Below are positions 36,805-44,298 of a DNA stretch of 64,000 bases, piece after piece. The translations under genes were made by a program, and so were the position numbers. The notes below the pieces were generated by a model. That model ran no database searches. It had not been told where the DNA came from and saw only the letters and a program-made list of their open reading frames with translations. The first letter of the stretch is position 1; each line of letters opens with the position of its first letter. Origin of the DNA: VXPQ01 sp965248175 (GTDB lineage: Bacteria; Bacteroidota; Rhodothermia; Rhodothermales; VXPQ01); assembly GCA_965248175.1 (NCBI GenBank), contig OZ252093.1:372001-436000 (forward strand), given 5' to 3'.

Positions 36805-38397
36805 TCAGTTTTCGGCCTCCTCGTCCATGTCTTCTTCCATGTCTTCCTCCATATCCTCTTCGTCTTCCATCTCCTCCTCCATATCGGGCGTCGTGGTGCT
36901 GATCATCGCGACGGTCCGGTTGGACTTCGTAAAGGTTTCCCCGATCACGCGCTGGATATCCTCGCCGGAGACCTGCTCGATCTTGTCGAGATAGGTGAAA
37001 ATGTCGCTCCAGTCGCCGGTCACCGCCTCATGATAGGAAAAGAGCACGGTTAGCCCGGTGTTCGACTGCAACTGGCGCACCAGCTGGGCGCGGGCTTGCG
37101 TTTTCGCCCGTTCGATTTCCTCCGCCATGACGCCGTTCTCCCCGATGTCCTCAAGGATCGCATACGTCGCCTCTTCGAATTCCCCTGTCGTATGCCCCTG
37201 ATTGATTACTCCGTAGATCAGGAACAGGTGCGGGTACTTGTTCATGCCGGGGAAGCCATTCAGCGCCTGCGCCTGCAGGGCGATTTGTTTTTCCTCCACG
37301 ACATCCCGGTAGATGCGGCTGGTCCGCCCATCGCTGAGGATGCGTTCCAGTATGTCGTATACGGCCTGATCGGGATGATTCACGCTGCCCTTGTGCCACC
37401 CGGCAACAATGATCGGCTGGCTCTGCTCCTCGATCACGACGCGGCGCTCGGCAATCTGCGGGGGTTCGACCGTTTCCACGGGATCGGGTCTGGCGCCTTC
37501 GGGAAGCCTCCCGAAATAGGTTTCGGCCAGCGTACGGATTTCATCCGGGTCCACATCGCCGGCAATCGCCACGATCAGGTTGGCGGGATTGTAGTATTTC
37601 TCGAAGAAATCCACCGCCTCGGCCCGCGTATAGGACTGGATGTCCGACATATGACCGATGCCGGGCTCGCCGTACGGATGCGCCTTGAACGCTGTGGTCC
37701 AGAATTCCTCGAGGAGACGTCCAAAGGGGCTGCTCTCGGTGCGCATGCGGCGCTCCTCGGCCACCACATCGCGTTCGATGTAGAATTCCCGCAGAACAGG
37801 GTCCAGAAACCGCTCCGACTCAAGAGAAAACCAGAGTTCGGTGCGATTGACCGGCAGGCTTACGAAATAATCGGTCCGGTCGTTTGCCGTGGATGCGTTG
37901 AGCCCCGTGCCGCCGTTGCGTTCGAGCGCTTCCTCGAATTCGGGGGTGCTGTATTCCTGTGCAGCGTCGCGGGCTGCAGCGAACGCCGCTTCCAGTTCGG
38001 CGATCTTGTCGGGATCGGCGTGGCGGCCCTTGTGCTGCTCGGCCTTGAGCATGTTGTAGGCAGCGTCAACCTGGTCGAGGGCAGCCTGTTCTGCGGCGTA
38101 ATCCGTCGAGCCGATAGCAGATGTCCCCTTGAAGGCCATGTGCTCGAACATGTGCGCCAGCCCCGTAATGCCCTTGACTTCATCTACCGATCCCACGTCG
38201 GCATAGGTGTAGAACGTAGCGACGGGCGCATCGTGGCGTTCGATCACGATGAAGCGCAGCCCGTTGTCGAGGGTGAACTCTGTGACGCGCTCTTCGAACC
38301 GGTCGAGCAGGTCTTGTTCTTGCGCGGGGGCCATGTACACGGGGAGCATACAGGCGAGAAGAAGGAAAAAGATGACCAGAATGGTACGGGCGCTCAT
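36805..38397 (-). CDS. M16-family zinc peptidase, catalytic partner
   Basis: A 530-residue exported peptidase. The start at 38397 gives MSARTILVIFFLLLACMLP followed by APAQE. The inverted zinc motif is intact: LAHMFEHMAF gives HMFEH near residue 80, and a distal Glu follows in the helix YAAEQAALDQ. A long charged insertion follows. The C-terminus is a run of acidic units (DMEEDMEEDMDEEAEN). It is the first gene of a likely operon with the second M16 gene and nagB. Such pairs degrade peptides in the periplasm. Confidence 0.88.
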   Translation of the reverse strand: MSARTILVIFFLLLACMLPVYMAPAQEQDLLDRFEERVTEFTLDNGLRFIVIERHDAPVATFYTYADVGSVDEVKGITGLAHMFEHMAFKGTSAIGSTDYAAEQAALDQVDAAYNMLKAEQHKGRHADPDKIAELEAAFAAARDAAQEYSTPEFEEALERNGGTGLNASTANDRTDYFVSLPVNRTELWFSLESERFLDPVLREFYIERDVVAEERRMRTESSPFGRLLEEFWTTAFKAHPYGEPGIGHMSDIQSYTRAEAVDFFEKYYNPANLIVAIAGDVDPDEIRTLAETYFGRLPEGARPDPVETVEPPQIAERRVVIEEQSQPIIVAGWHKGSVNHPDQAVYDILERILSDGRTSRIYRDVVEEKQIALQAQALNGFPGMNKYPHLFLIYGVINQGHTTGEFEEATYAILEDIGENGVMAEEIERAKTQARAQLVRQLQSNTGLTVLFSYHEAVTGDWSDIFTYLDKIEQVSGEDIQRVIGETFTKSNRTVAMISTTTPDMEEEMEDEEDMEEDMEEDMDEEAEN

Positions 38398-38769
38398 AAG
38401 GTTATGGCGGCTGAATGATGGATGCGGGGGCGGGTGTCCGGAACGTCGGCGCAAGTACGGCGCGCTATCGCAGAGCCGGACGATGCGCACAATTCTGTGG
38501 CATACGTTACGATTTCGTCAAAGTTTGGGTTTCCGGATGAATTCGGGAAGAGGAAAAAGAGGGGAAAATGGCGGAAGGCACATGTTTGGGCAATCCGCAG
38601 GACAGAGAAACGGTTCGTTCTCGTGCAGCAAGAATTGCGCGCAGGCGCCGCACCCTGCCCGCTTTGATACCGGAACCTTCCGGGCGGCGTCTACTCTTAA
38701 TAGGGTACAAGCGCGTGATTTTAGCCGTATGCATCGAATGATACTTTTCAAGTAATTCAAATAGGGCCC
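38398..38769. other. Intergenic region between the M16 operon and the variable island
   Basis: No gene is recognised in these 372 bases. It should carry divergent promoters for the M16 operon and for the interrupted gene at 38770. Short open frames on both strands have no family features. Base composition becomes more AT-rich towards the right, where the island begins. Confidence 0.5.
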
Positions 38770-39239
38770 GTGAAAAATTTGCTCTTGTTTCGCCTTTTTT
38801 CGTTACACGGATACCGCTCGTTTTGGGTAATAGTTGTTGTAGCTGCTACGCTTCTACCAACAGTTTCGGCAGCTCAGGATACGCCGGCGGAAGCGCGAAT
38901 CGGATTTTATCTTTCCGGTTCAGGCATCGTAGACAACCTTAACTGGGGGCCCATTAAATCTCCTGATGACGATGTCATGCCTTACCCTGATCTATTTTTT
39001 AGTTTAAGCCTCAATAGAAAATATAAGGTTGTTATTGGTTGGGGAAACGATAATCTTAATAAAGAACATACGCATGCAGATGCTCTTCGGCATAATGAAC
39101 ATATAGCCATATTTAGTGCACGCTACAATTATTATCCATTCAAAAAGGTTTTGTACGCATTTGGCGGGCCTGTTATTTGGTATTTTAACAAGGAATTTTC
39201 TTTTACAGAATCTATTTGCATTGGTGATGGAAGATTTGA
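38770..39239 (+). pseudogene. Exported beta-barrel-like protein, 5' part, cut by IS1595
   Basis: The first 156 residues of a predicted outer-membrane protein with a signal peptide (FWVIVVVAATLLPTVSAAQD). The rest alternates aromatic and polar residues (RIGFYLSGSG, PDLFFSLSLNRKYKVVIGWG, ARYNYYPFKKVLYAFGGPVIWYF). The frame is cut by an IS1595 element at 39240. Joining it to the segment at 39974 gives 711 bases, an exact 236-codon frame plus stop. The gene is markedly AT-rich compared with neighbours, which suggests transfer. Confidence 0.75.
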
Positions 39240-39305
39240 GGGACTTATAAAGAATGCTTGACAGGCCTGAAATGTTATATTACGGGTAGTTGCAATCACA
39301 GACGG

Positions 39306-39842
39306 ATGAGGACAATGCACAAGGCGCCCGGTAGATCAGAAAGGAATGGAATCACGCTGTTTGCTCTGTTGCAAATGTTTCCGGACGAAGAGGCGGCGGA
39401 ACGCTGGTTCGAGGCCCAGCGTTGGGCGGACGGCGAACGCGCTTGCCCGAAGTGCGGGTGCATGAATACCCGTCGCGTCAAAAGCCGCAAGCCTATGCCT
39501 TTCTGGTGTAAGGACTGTCGTTCCTACTTCAGTTTGAAGACCGCAACCGTCATGGCCGATTCCAACCTCGGCTTGCGTACATGGGCATTCGGCATGTACC
39601 TCATGGCTACGAACCTGAAAGGTGTGTCGAGCATGAAATTGCATAGGGATTTGGGCATCTCGCAACCGACCGCGTGGTTCATGGCGCAGCGTCTACGCGA
39701 AGGGTTGCCGTTGGAGACAAACAAACTGACGGGAATCGTCGAGGTGGATGAAACCTGTCTTGGCGGGAAGGAATCAAACAAGCATGCCAGTAAGAAACTC
39801 CATGTGGGCGGCGGCACGTCGGGCAAAGCAACCGTCATGGGT
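39306..39842 (+). pseudogene. IS1595 transposase, N-terminal half
   Basis: About 180 residues match the first half of an IS1595 transposase: FPDEEAAERWFEAQRW, the zinc-ribbon CPKCGCMN/FWCKDC, LKGVSSMKLHRDLGISQPTAWFMAQRLRE and the catalytic region GIVEVDETCLGGKESNKHASKK. After GKATVMG the similarity stops at a 44-base perfect palindrome. The rest of the catalytic domain (TDDHRGY and the HTNGVESFWA region seen in the intact copy) is missing. The enzyme cannot be active. Confidence 0.88.
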
Positions 39843-39886
39843 AGAAGTGGTCCGAAAAAACTGGACAGTTTTTTCGGACCACTTCT
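39843..39886. repeat. Perfect 44-base palindrome (20-bp stem, GGAC loop)
   Basis: The stem begins AGAAGTGGTCCGAAAAAACT and the right arm is its exact complement. The core GGTCCGAAAAAACTGGACAG is the same as the right end of the IS3-family element at 60471. It sits exactly at the deletion point in the IS1595 transposase. Confidence 0.9.
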
Positions 39887-39973
39887 CATGCCGACCGCAA
39901 GCCCGGGATCAAACCGGCGAAGCCTTGACGGTAATCGCTCTTGTCAAGCATTCTTTGTAATTCCCAGATTTGA

Positions 39974-40214
39974 GGGTCGAATTTTTTATTGTGAAGGAGA
40001 AAATAGAATTGTTGACATTAAAACCGATCGTCCTGACGGTAAGTCAGTAAGGTTTGGAATCGCTGCAGGTTTGGGTATAGAATATGTTTTGTTCAGGACC
40101 ATCGTATTGTCACATGAGGTGGAAATTTATGGTTCGCCTTGTAGCTATAAGGAATTTATATGCACAGGGGCTGATATAAAATTATTGGGATTGCATGTCA
40201 GATTGCGGAAATGA
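39974..40214 (+). pseudogene. Exported beta-barrel-like protein, 3' part
   Basis: This is the distal part of the gene cut at 39239, resuming immediately after the right target duplication. It reads GRIFYCEGENRIVDIKTDRPDG, then FGIAAGLGIEYVLFRTIVLSHEVEIYG, and ends KLLGLHVRLRK. The alternating pattern of the last segments is typical of outer-membrane beta-strands. Both halves share AT-rich composition. It has no start codon of its own. Confidence 0.75.
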
Positions 40215-40218
40215 TCCG

Positions 40219-40273
40219 TATGTACAAGTTTAGAATTTACCCGACACCCGGGGTCTCCGGCGCGTGATCAGGC
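40219..40273. repeat. REP-like repeat, copy 1
   Basis: About 55 bases containing TTTACCCGACAC and GGCGCGTGATCAGGCGGCCTG recur in inverted form at about 60415-60467 and more loosely at 61757-61812. All three copies sit beside an IS3 element or fragment, so this may be a target or companion repeat. Confidence 0.7.
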
Positions 40274-40278
40274 GGCCT

Positions 40279-40417
40279 GTTTCCGGCCTCGGTCACTGTC
40301 TCGTATGCGTACCGGCAGACCTCTCCCTGCTTGAGTGTGCGCCAGAGACACTCCACGTACATGTTGTCGAGCCGAGCGGCCCTTGCCGTCCATTGAGATG
40401 CGCACACCGTGCGCCTC
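40279..40417 (-). pseudogene. IS3 transposase (orfB) fragment
   Basis: Minus-strand translation gives, with one frameshift, HGVRISMDGKGR followed by LDNMYVECLWRTLKQGEVCRYAYETVTEAG. This matches the integrase-domain end of the intact IS3 orfB at 60528-61532 (SMDGKGRWLDNVYVERLWRSLKQEEVYRRAYE). Only about 45 codons survive. It lies just upstream of the ABC exporter start. Confidence 0.8.
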
Positions 40418-40484
40418 CCATGCCGCTTTTTCGGATTCTGCCCATCCCGCGAACCGCACCGCCCGCAAGTACGTACCAAGGCGC

Positions 40485-42287
40485 ATGGGTCCGCTCGCCG
40501 ATCTCAATAAGTACTACTGGAAGTACAAGCATCTCTTCATTCCGGGATTGCTGTGCGCCATCGTATCCGCCGGATTTTCCGTAGCGGTGCCTATCGTGGT
40601 GCGCATCGCGGTCGATAGCATCCCCCGCCTCGTGAACCTGTACCACGTGTACGAGGGGACCCCTGTACAGGGCTACCTGTACGCGAGCTTCTTCGTCGGC
40701 CTGCTTGCATTCGGCCTTATCATCATCGGGTTGAGCCTGCTGAGCGGCACGTTCTCGTTTCTGCAACGGCAGACGGTGGTGGTCGCCTCGCGGCATATCG
40801 AGTTCGATCTGCGCAATGCGCTGTACGACCAGTTGCAACGGCTGTCGCAAGGGTTCTACCACACGTATTCGACGGGGGACATGATGGCTCGCGCCACAAG
40901 CGACATCGAGAGCGTGCGGCGCTACATCGGCCCGGCCATCATGTATATCGTGCGCGCCGGAGTGGTCATTATCACGGCCATGACGGTGATGTTCATTATC
41001 TCGCCGACGCTCACCCTGTACGCGCTCATTCCCATGCCTTTCCTGGCGGTGGCGGTCTTCTTCATGGCGAGCATGCAGCACCGCCGCAGCGATGCGCTCC
41101 AGGCGCAGTATTCCCGACTCACCAGCCGGGTACAGGAAGCGCTCGCCGGTATCCGCGTCCTGAAAGCCTATACGCGGGAAGACTCGGAAGCCGAAGCATT
41201 CGACAAGGAGAGCGCGGCCTATCGCCAACGCAACCTTGATCTGGCAGTGGTCGATTCAGGGTTCCGGCCCGTATTTCTTCTGTTGGTAGGCATGGCGGGC
41301 ATCATCGTGGTCTGGCTCGGCGGGCGGCTTGTCACCGAGGGTTCCATTACCATCGGCAACATCGCCGAATACATGATCTACGTGGCGTATATGACCTGGC
41401 CGGTGGCCTCGATGGGCTTCGTGGTTACGATGATCCAGCGCGCATCCGCTTCGATGATCCGTCTGAACCATATTTTCGACACGCAGCCCGACATCGCCGA
41501 CACGGAAGAAATGGTCTCGTCTGTCAGGGAGATTCGCGGCGCGATCCGGTTCGACAATGTCTCGTTCCGCTACGGAGAAGACGGGCCCTGGGTGCTGCGG
41601 GACGTGTCGTTCGATGTGCCTGCCGGCTCCACGCTGGCCGTCGTGGGGCGCACGGGCTCCGGTAAAACGACGCTCGTCGAGATGATTCCCCGGTTGCTGG
41701 AAGCCACGCAGGGTACGGTGCGCATCGACGACCGGCGCATCCGGCAAATTCCGCTGGATGTCGTTCGTTCGTCGATCGGCTATGTGCCCCAGGATGTATT
41801 CCTTTTCAGCGATACGGTGGGCAACAACATCGCCTTCGGGACGCCGGATGCAGACGAAGAACGTATCGAACAAGCTGCCAGGGAGGCGGTGCTACTGGAG
41901 AATGTGCGCGATTTCCCGGAAGGATTCGAAACCCTCGTGGGGGAACGGGGAATCACGCTTTCCGGGGGACAGAAACAGCGGGCTTCCATTGCGCGGGCGC
42001 TCATTCGCCGGCCCGCTATCCTGATTCTGGACGATGCGCTTTCGGCGGTGGACACGAGTACCGAGAACGAACTGCTGGGGCATTTGCGCCGGTACTACGG
42101 CTCGTGCACCGTCGTGATCGTCAGTCACCGTATTTCTTCGGTGATGGACGCCGATCTCATTCTCGTGCTGGAAGACGGGATTATTTCCGAACGGGGGTCG
42201 CACGAAGAACTGCTGCGCCGCGAGGGGTTGTACGCAGACCTCTACCGGAAGCAACTGCTGGAGCAGGAGATTGCTGAGTTGGGGTAG
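40485..42287 (+). CDS. ABC exporter (fused permease and ATPase)
   Basis: A 600-residue half-transporter. The start at 40485 (MGPLADLNKYYWKYKHLF) is chosen because upstream in-frame codons lie in the IS3 fragment. Six transmembrane helices occupy about 20-320. The nucleotide-binding domain has Walker A GRTGSGKTT, Q-loop YVPQDVFLFSD, signature LSGGQKQR and Walker B ILILDDALS with a conventional His switch (IVSHRIS). It probably exports lipids, drugs or peptides as a dimer. Its C-terminus is followed by the start of the defence-type region. Confidence 0.9.
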   Translation: MGPLADLNKYYWKYKHLFIPGLLCAIVSAGFSVAVPIVVRIAVDSIPRLVNLYHVYEGTPVQGYLYASFFVGLLAFGLIIIGLSLLSGTFSFLQRQTVVVASRHIEFDLRNALYDQLQRLSQGFYHTYSTGDMMARATSDIESVRRYIGPAIMYIVRAGVVIITAMTVMFIISPTLTLYALIPMPFLAVAVFFMASMQHRRSDALQAQYSRLTSRVQEALAGIRVLKAYTREDSEAEAFDKESAAYRQRNLDLAVVDSGFRPVFLLLVGMAGIIVVWLGGRLVTEGSITIGNIAEYMIYVAYMTWPVASMGFVVTMIQRASASMIRLNHIFDTQPDIADTEEMVSSVREIRGAIRFDNVSFRYGEDGPWVLRDVSFDVPAGSTLAVVGRTGSGKTTLVEMIPRLLEATQGTVRIDDRRIRQIPLDVVRSSIGYVPQDVFLFSDTVGNNIAFGTPDADEERIEQAAREAVLLENVRDFPEGFETLVGERGITLSGGQKQRASIARALIRRPAILILDDALSAVDTSTENELLGHLRRYYGSCTVVIVSHRISSVMDADLILVLEDGIISERGSHEELLRREGLYADLYRKQLLEQEIAELG

Positions 42288-42409
42288 GGGGTGGGGGAAC
42301 AGAGATAAGAGGTGGTTCTCAATTGTAACCCAACGAACAGCCCGATGAAATACGTTATCTTTGTCCTGATACGCTCCAATTATAGCTGATAAGAAGAGTG
42401 ATTGAACAA

Positions 42410-42700
42410 ATGAAAAGAGATGACGTGCTCAAACTGCTCCGAACGCACAAGGCAACTCTTGCGCAACGCTTCGGCGTGACCGGGCTCGCCTTGTTCGGCT
42501 CCTTCGCCCGCGATCAGGCCGCGAACGATAGCGATGTCGATATCCTGGTACAGTTTGACGGGCCAGCAACCTCAGACGCCTACTTTGGCGTTCAGTTTTA
42601 CATTGAAGACTTGATGGGACATCCGGTTGACCTGGTAACTGACAAAGCGCTGCGCGCGGAGATGCGTCCATTTATAGAACGGGAAATGGTCAATGTCTGA
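42410..42700 (+). CDS. MntA-like minimal nucleotidyltransferase
   Basis: A 96-residue protein of the minimal nucleotidyltransferase type. The motif GLALFGSFARDQAANDSDVDILVQF holds the GS-(x)n-DxD active site, and HPVDLVTDKALRAEM is typical of MntA. In HEPN/MNT toxin-antitoxin pairs it adenylylates the HEPN toxin. A GTG at 42398 could extend it by four residues. It overlaps the HEPN-type gene by 8 bases, as expected for the pair. Confidence 0.83.
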   Translation: MKRDDVLKLLRTHKATLAQRFGVTGLALFGSFARDQAANDSDVDILVQFDGPATSDAYFGVQFYIEDLMGHPVDLVTDKALRAEMRPFIEREMVNV

Positions 42701-42908
42701 ACTCCACCACGGAGAGCGTAGTTGGCGGCTCTATATTCAGGATATGATCGAATTTGGCGAAAAAGTCCTGTCTTATACGGATGGACTGGACCAGGAAGCG
42801 TTCATTGCTGAAACTCTCGTCTATGACGCCGCTCTGCGCAATCTGGAACTGATTGGCGAAGCGGCAACCCATATCCCGGCTGAGGTGCGTGAGGCGCATT
42901 CTCTCTAA
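42693..42908 (+). pseudogene. HEPN toxin partner, truncated before its active site
   Basis: A 71-residue remnant of a HEPN-domain partner (RSWRLYIQDMIEFGEKVLSYT, then AFIAETLVYDAALRNLELIGEAATHIPAEVREAH). The normal protein is about 110-120 residues and continues with the Rx4-6H ribonuclease motif. Here the frame ends in SL and a stop right after REAH. The catalytic part is missing, so the toxin should be inactive while the MntA gene stays intact. Confidence 0.75.
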
Positions 42909-42912
42909 GCCT

Positions 42913-42931
42913 GTCCGAAAGATATTCGGAC
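42913..42931. terminator. Hairpin between convergent genes
   Basis: GTCCGAA pairs with TTCGGAC around loop AGATA. It lies between the truncated HEPN gene and the convergent XRE-ImmA gene. No T-run is present, so a terminator role is only possible. Confidence 0.35.
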
Positions 42932-42958
42932 CCTGGTGAAGCAAAGAGCCCAGCGCCT

Positions 42959-43873
42959 TCAGACATCTGAAATAAGTCCGAGATGTATCAGGCGCGTGGT
43001 CATGGCCTGAGGACTCACCTTGAAGCGCCGGGCAAGGTTCGGCAGTTCGTCGTCGCGGGTTGGATCGAAGGGTTGTTCCGCGACCGCTGCCCGGACCTGA
43101 TCGGCAGGCATGAGGAGAGCCGCCGCGAATTGATTGGCCTCCGTTTCTTCCTGCTGCGTGCCGGAGCCGGAGTCGGCAGCGCGAAAATCTATGTGAGGAG
43201 GCTTGTCGATATATGCTTCCCCGCCGTGCAGCATGAAATGCGCAATCTCGTGGGCAATGGTGAAACGCTTGCGGTGCTCGTGATGGTTCACATTGACGCC
43301 GATCACGGCGGACTCCTCGTCCCGAACCAGCATCCCTGAACATTCTTCACCGAGCTCTGCCTCATCGACCTGGATGCCGAGGTATCGAGCGACCTCATCC
43401 ACAGGCACCGGGGCCTGCGCCATGCCTGTCTCCTGCAAAAGGTCCCCTGCTTTCTTTTCGAGTTCTTCGGTCGGTATGGGAGAAGATTCTCCGGCGTCTT
43501 TGGGCGCAGACGATCGTATCATCCGGATCAGCGCCCGAGCGGCTACGCCTGCCAGGGTTGCGCCGGCGACAGCGCCCCCGCCAACAAGGCCACCGGCAAA
43601 ACCGGCGCCGCCCGCTGCCTCTTCCTCGTCTCCTGCGTTTCCTTCAGGCGAAGACAACAGCGAGAGCATATCGACTTCGAGCGCCCCGGCGATATCCGAA
43701 AGCGTGTGTAACGTGGGGCGTTGCCTTCCGCTCTCGATATTCGCGATGGAACCCCGTGTAAGACCGCAGCGCTTCGCAAGCTCGGTCTGCGAAAGCCCGA
43801 TCTCGCGCCGCCTTCCGGCCACGTTCTGCCCTACGCGCTCGTAGATTTCTTCTGATTCGGGAGGTCGTCGCAT
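42959..43873 (-). CDS. XRE regulator fused to an ImmA/IrrE metallopeptidase
   Basis: A 304-residue protein. The N-terminal helix-turn-helix (GQNVAGRRREIGLSQTELAKRCGLTRGSIANIESGRQRPTL) is followed by a Gly/Ala-rich membrane-like linker (GGAGFAGGLVGGGAVAGATLAGVAA). The C-terminal ImmA/IrrE protease carries HEIAHFMLHGG and ETEANQFAAALLMP. Such proteins cleave partner repressors and switch mobile-element or stress genes. The start at 43873 (MRRPPESEEIYERVG) is preferred over the earlier frame. Its position beside an MNT/HEPN remnant fits a mobile or defence context. Confidence 0.88.
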   Translation of the reverse strand: MRRPPESEEIYERVGQNVAGRRREIGLSQTELAKRCGLTRGSIANIESGRQRPTLHTLSDIAGALEVDMLSLLSSPEGNAGDEEEAAGGAGFAGGLVGGGAVAGATLAGVAARALIRMIRSSAPKDAGESSPIPTEELEKKAGDLLQETGMAQAPVPVDEVARYLGIQVDEAELGEECSGMLVRDEESAVIGVNVNHHEHRKRFTIAHEIAHFMLHGGEAYIDKPPHIDFRAADSGSGTQQEETEANQFAAALLMPADQVRAAVAEQPFDPTRDDELPNLARRFKVSPQAMTTRLIHLGLISDV

Positions 43874-44298
43874 GACGTGCTTATGAAAGCACAATACCCG
43901 CTTTTATTGCCCTGTATACCTTGCGATCAGCAGAATTTCCTGCATGTACAGCGTCAAGTGCTTATACAACCTAAAATAGGGGGGGAAATTTGTTTTGTCA
44001 ATTATTGCCAAGCAATGGGGATATTTTGTTTGTTATAAATTCATAAATATCAGGGATTAATAAAAAGAAAACTTGTCAAGTGAATATTGCGCGAAGGCAT
44101 GGTTGGGTAGGCGCCTTATTATAATGTAAGATTTTATCAAAAACCTTTCGTCTAATAAAAATGTGTATTGTCTCTTGGCATTGTGCTTTTTATTGTCGTA
44201 CATTCATATCCTTGCGCCATTGCCGTGAACCAGAAAATAAATCCCGGCAGGGTCGGCCCGGCAATTGCCCCCCTTCACCCTCAAACCCCCAGCGTCAT
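43874..44298. other. AT-rich intergenic region
   Basis: These 425 bases between the XRE-ImmA gene and the AAA ATPase are strikingly AT-rich in their centre (about 43960-44165). No gene or clear repeat is recognised. It likely holds divergent promoters. The composition suggests acquired DNA. Confidence 0.55.

Larger units (their letters stand above)
39240..39965 (+). mobile_element. IS1595-family element, internally deleted
   Basis: The ends are 24-base inverted repeats (GGGACTTATAAAGAATGCTT on the left; reverse complement of the right end GGGAATTACAAAGAATGCTT) with two mismatches. An exact 8-bp target duplication AGATTTGA lies at 39232-39239 and 39966-39973. At 726 bp it is much shorter than the full IS1595 element at 54948-56223 (1276 bp). 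The C-terminal half of the transposase is missing. Confidence 0.9.

Noticed and set aside
40335..40484. An N-terminal extension of the ABC exporter
   Set aside because: The extra 50 codons lie in IS3-derived DNA and have no transporter features.
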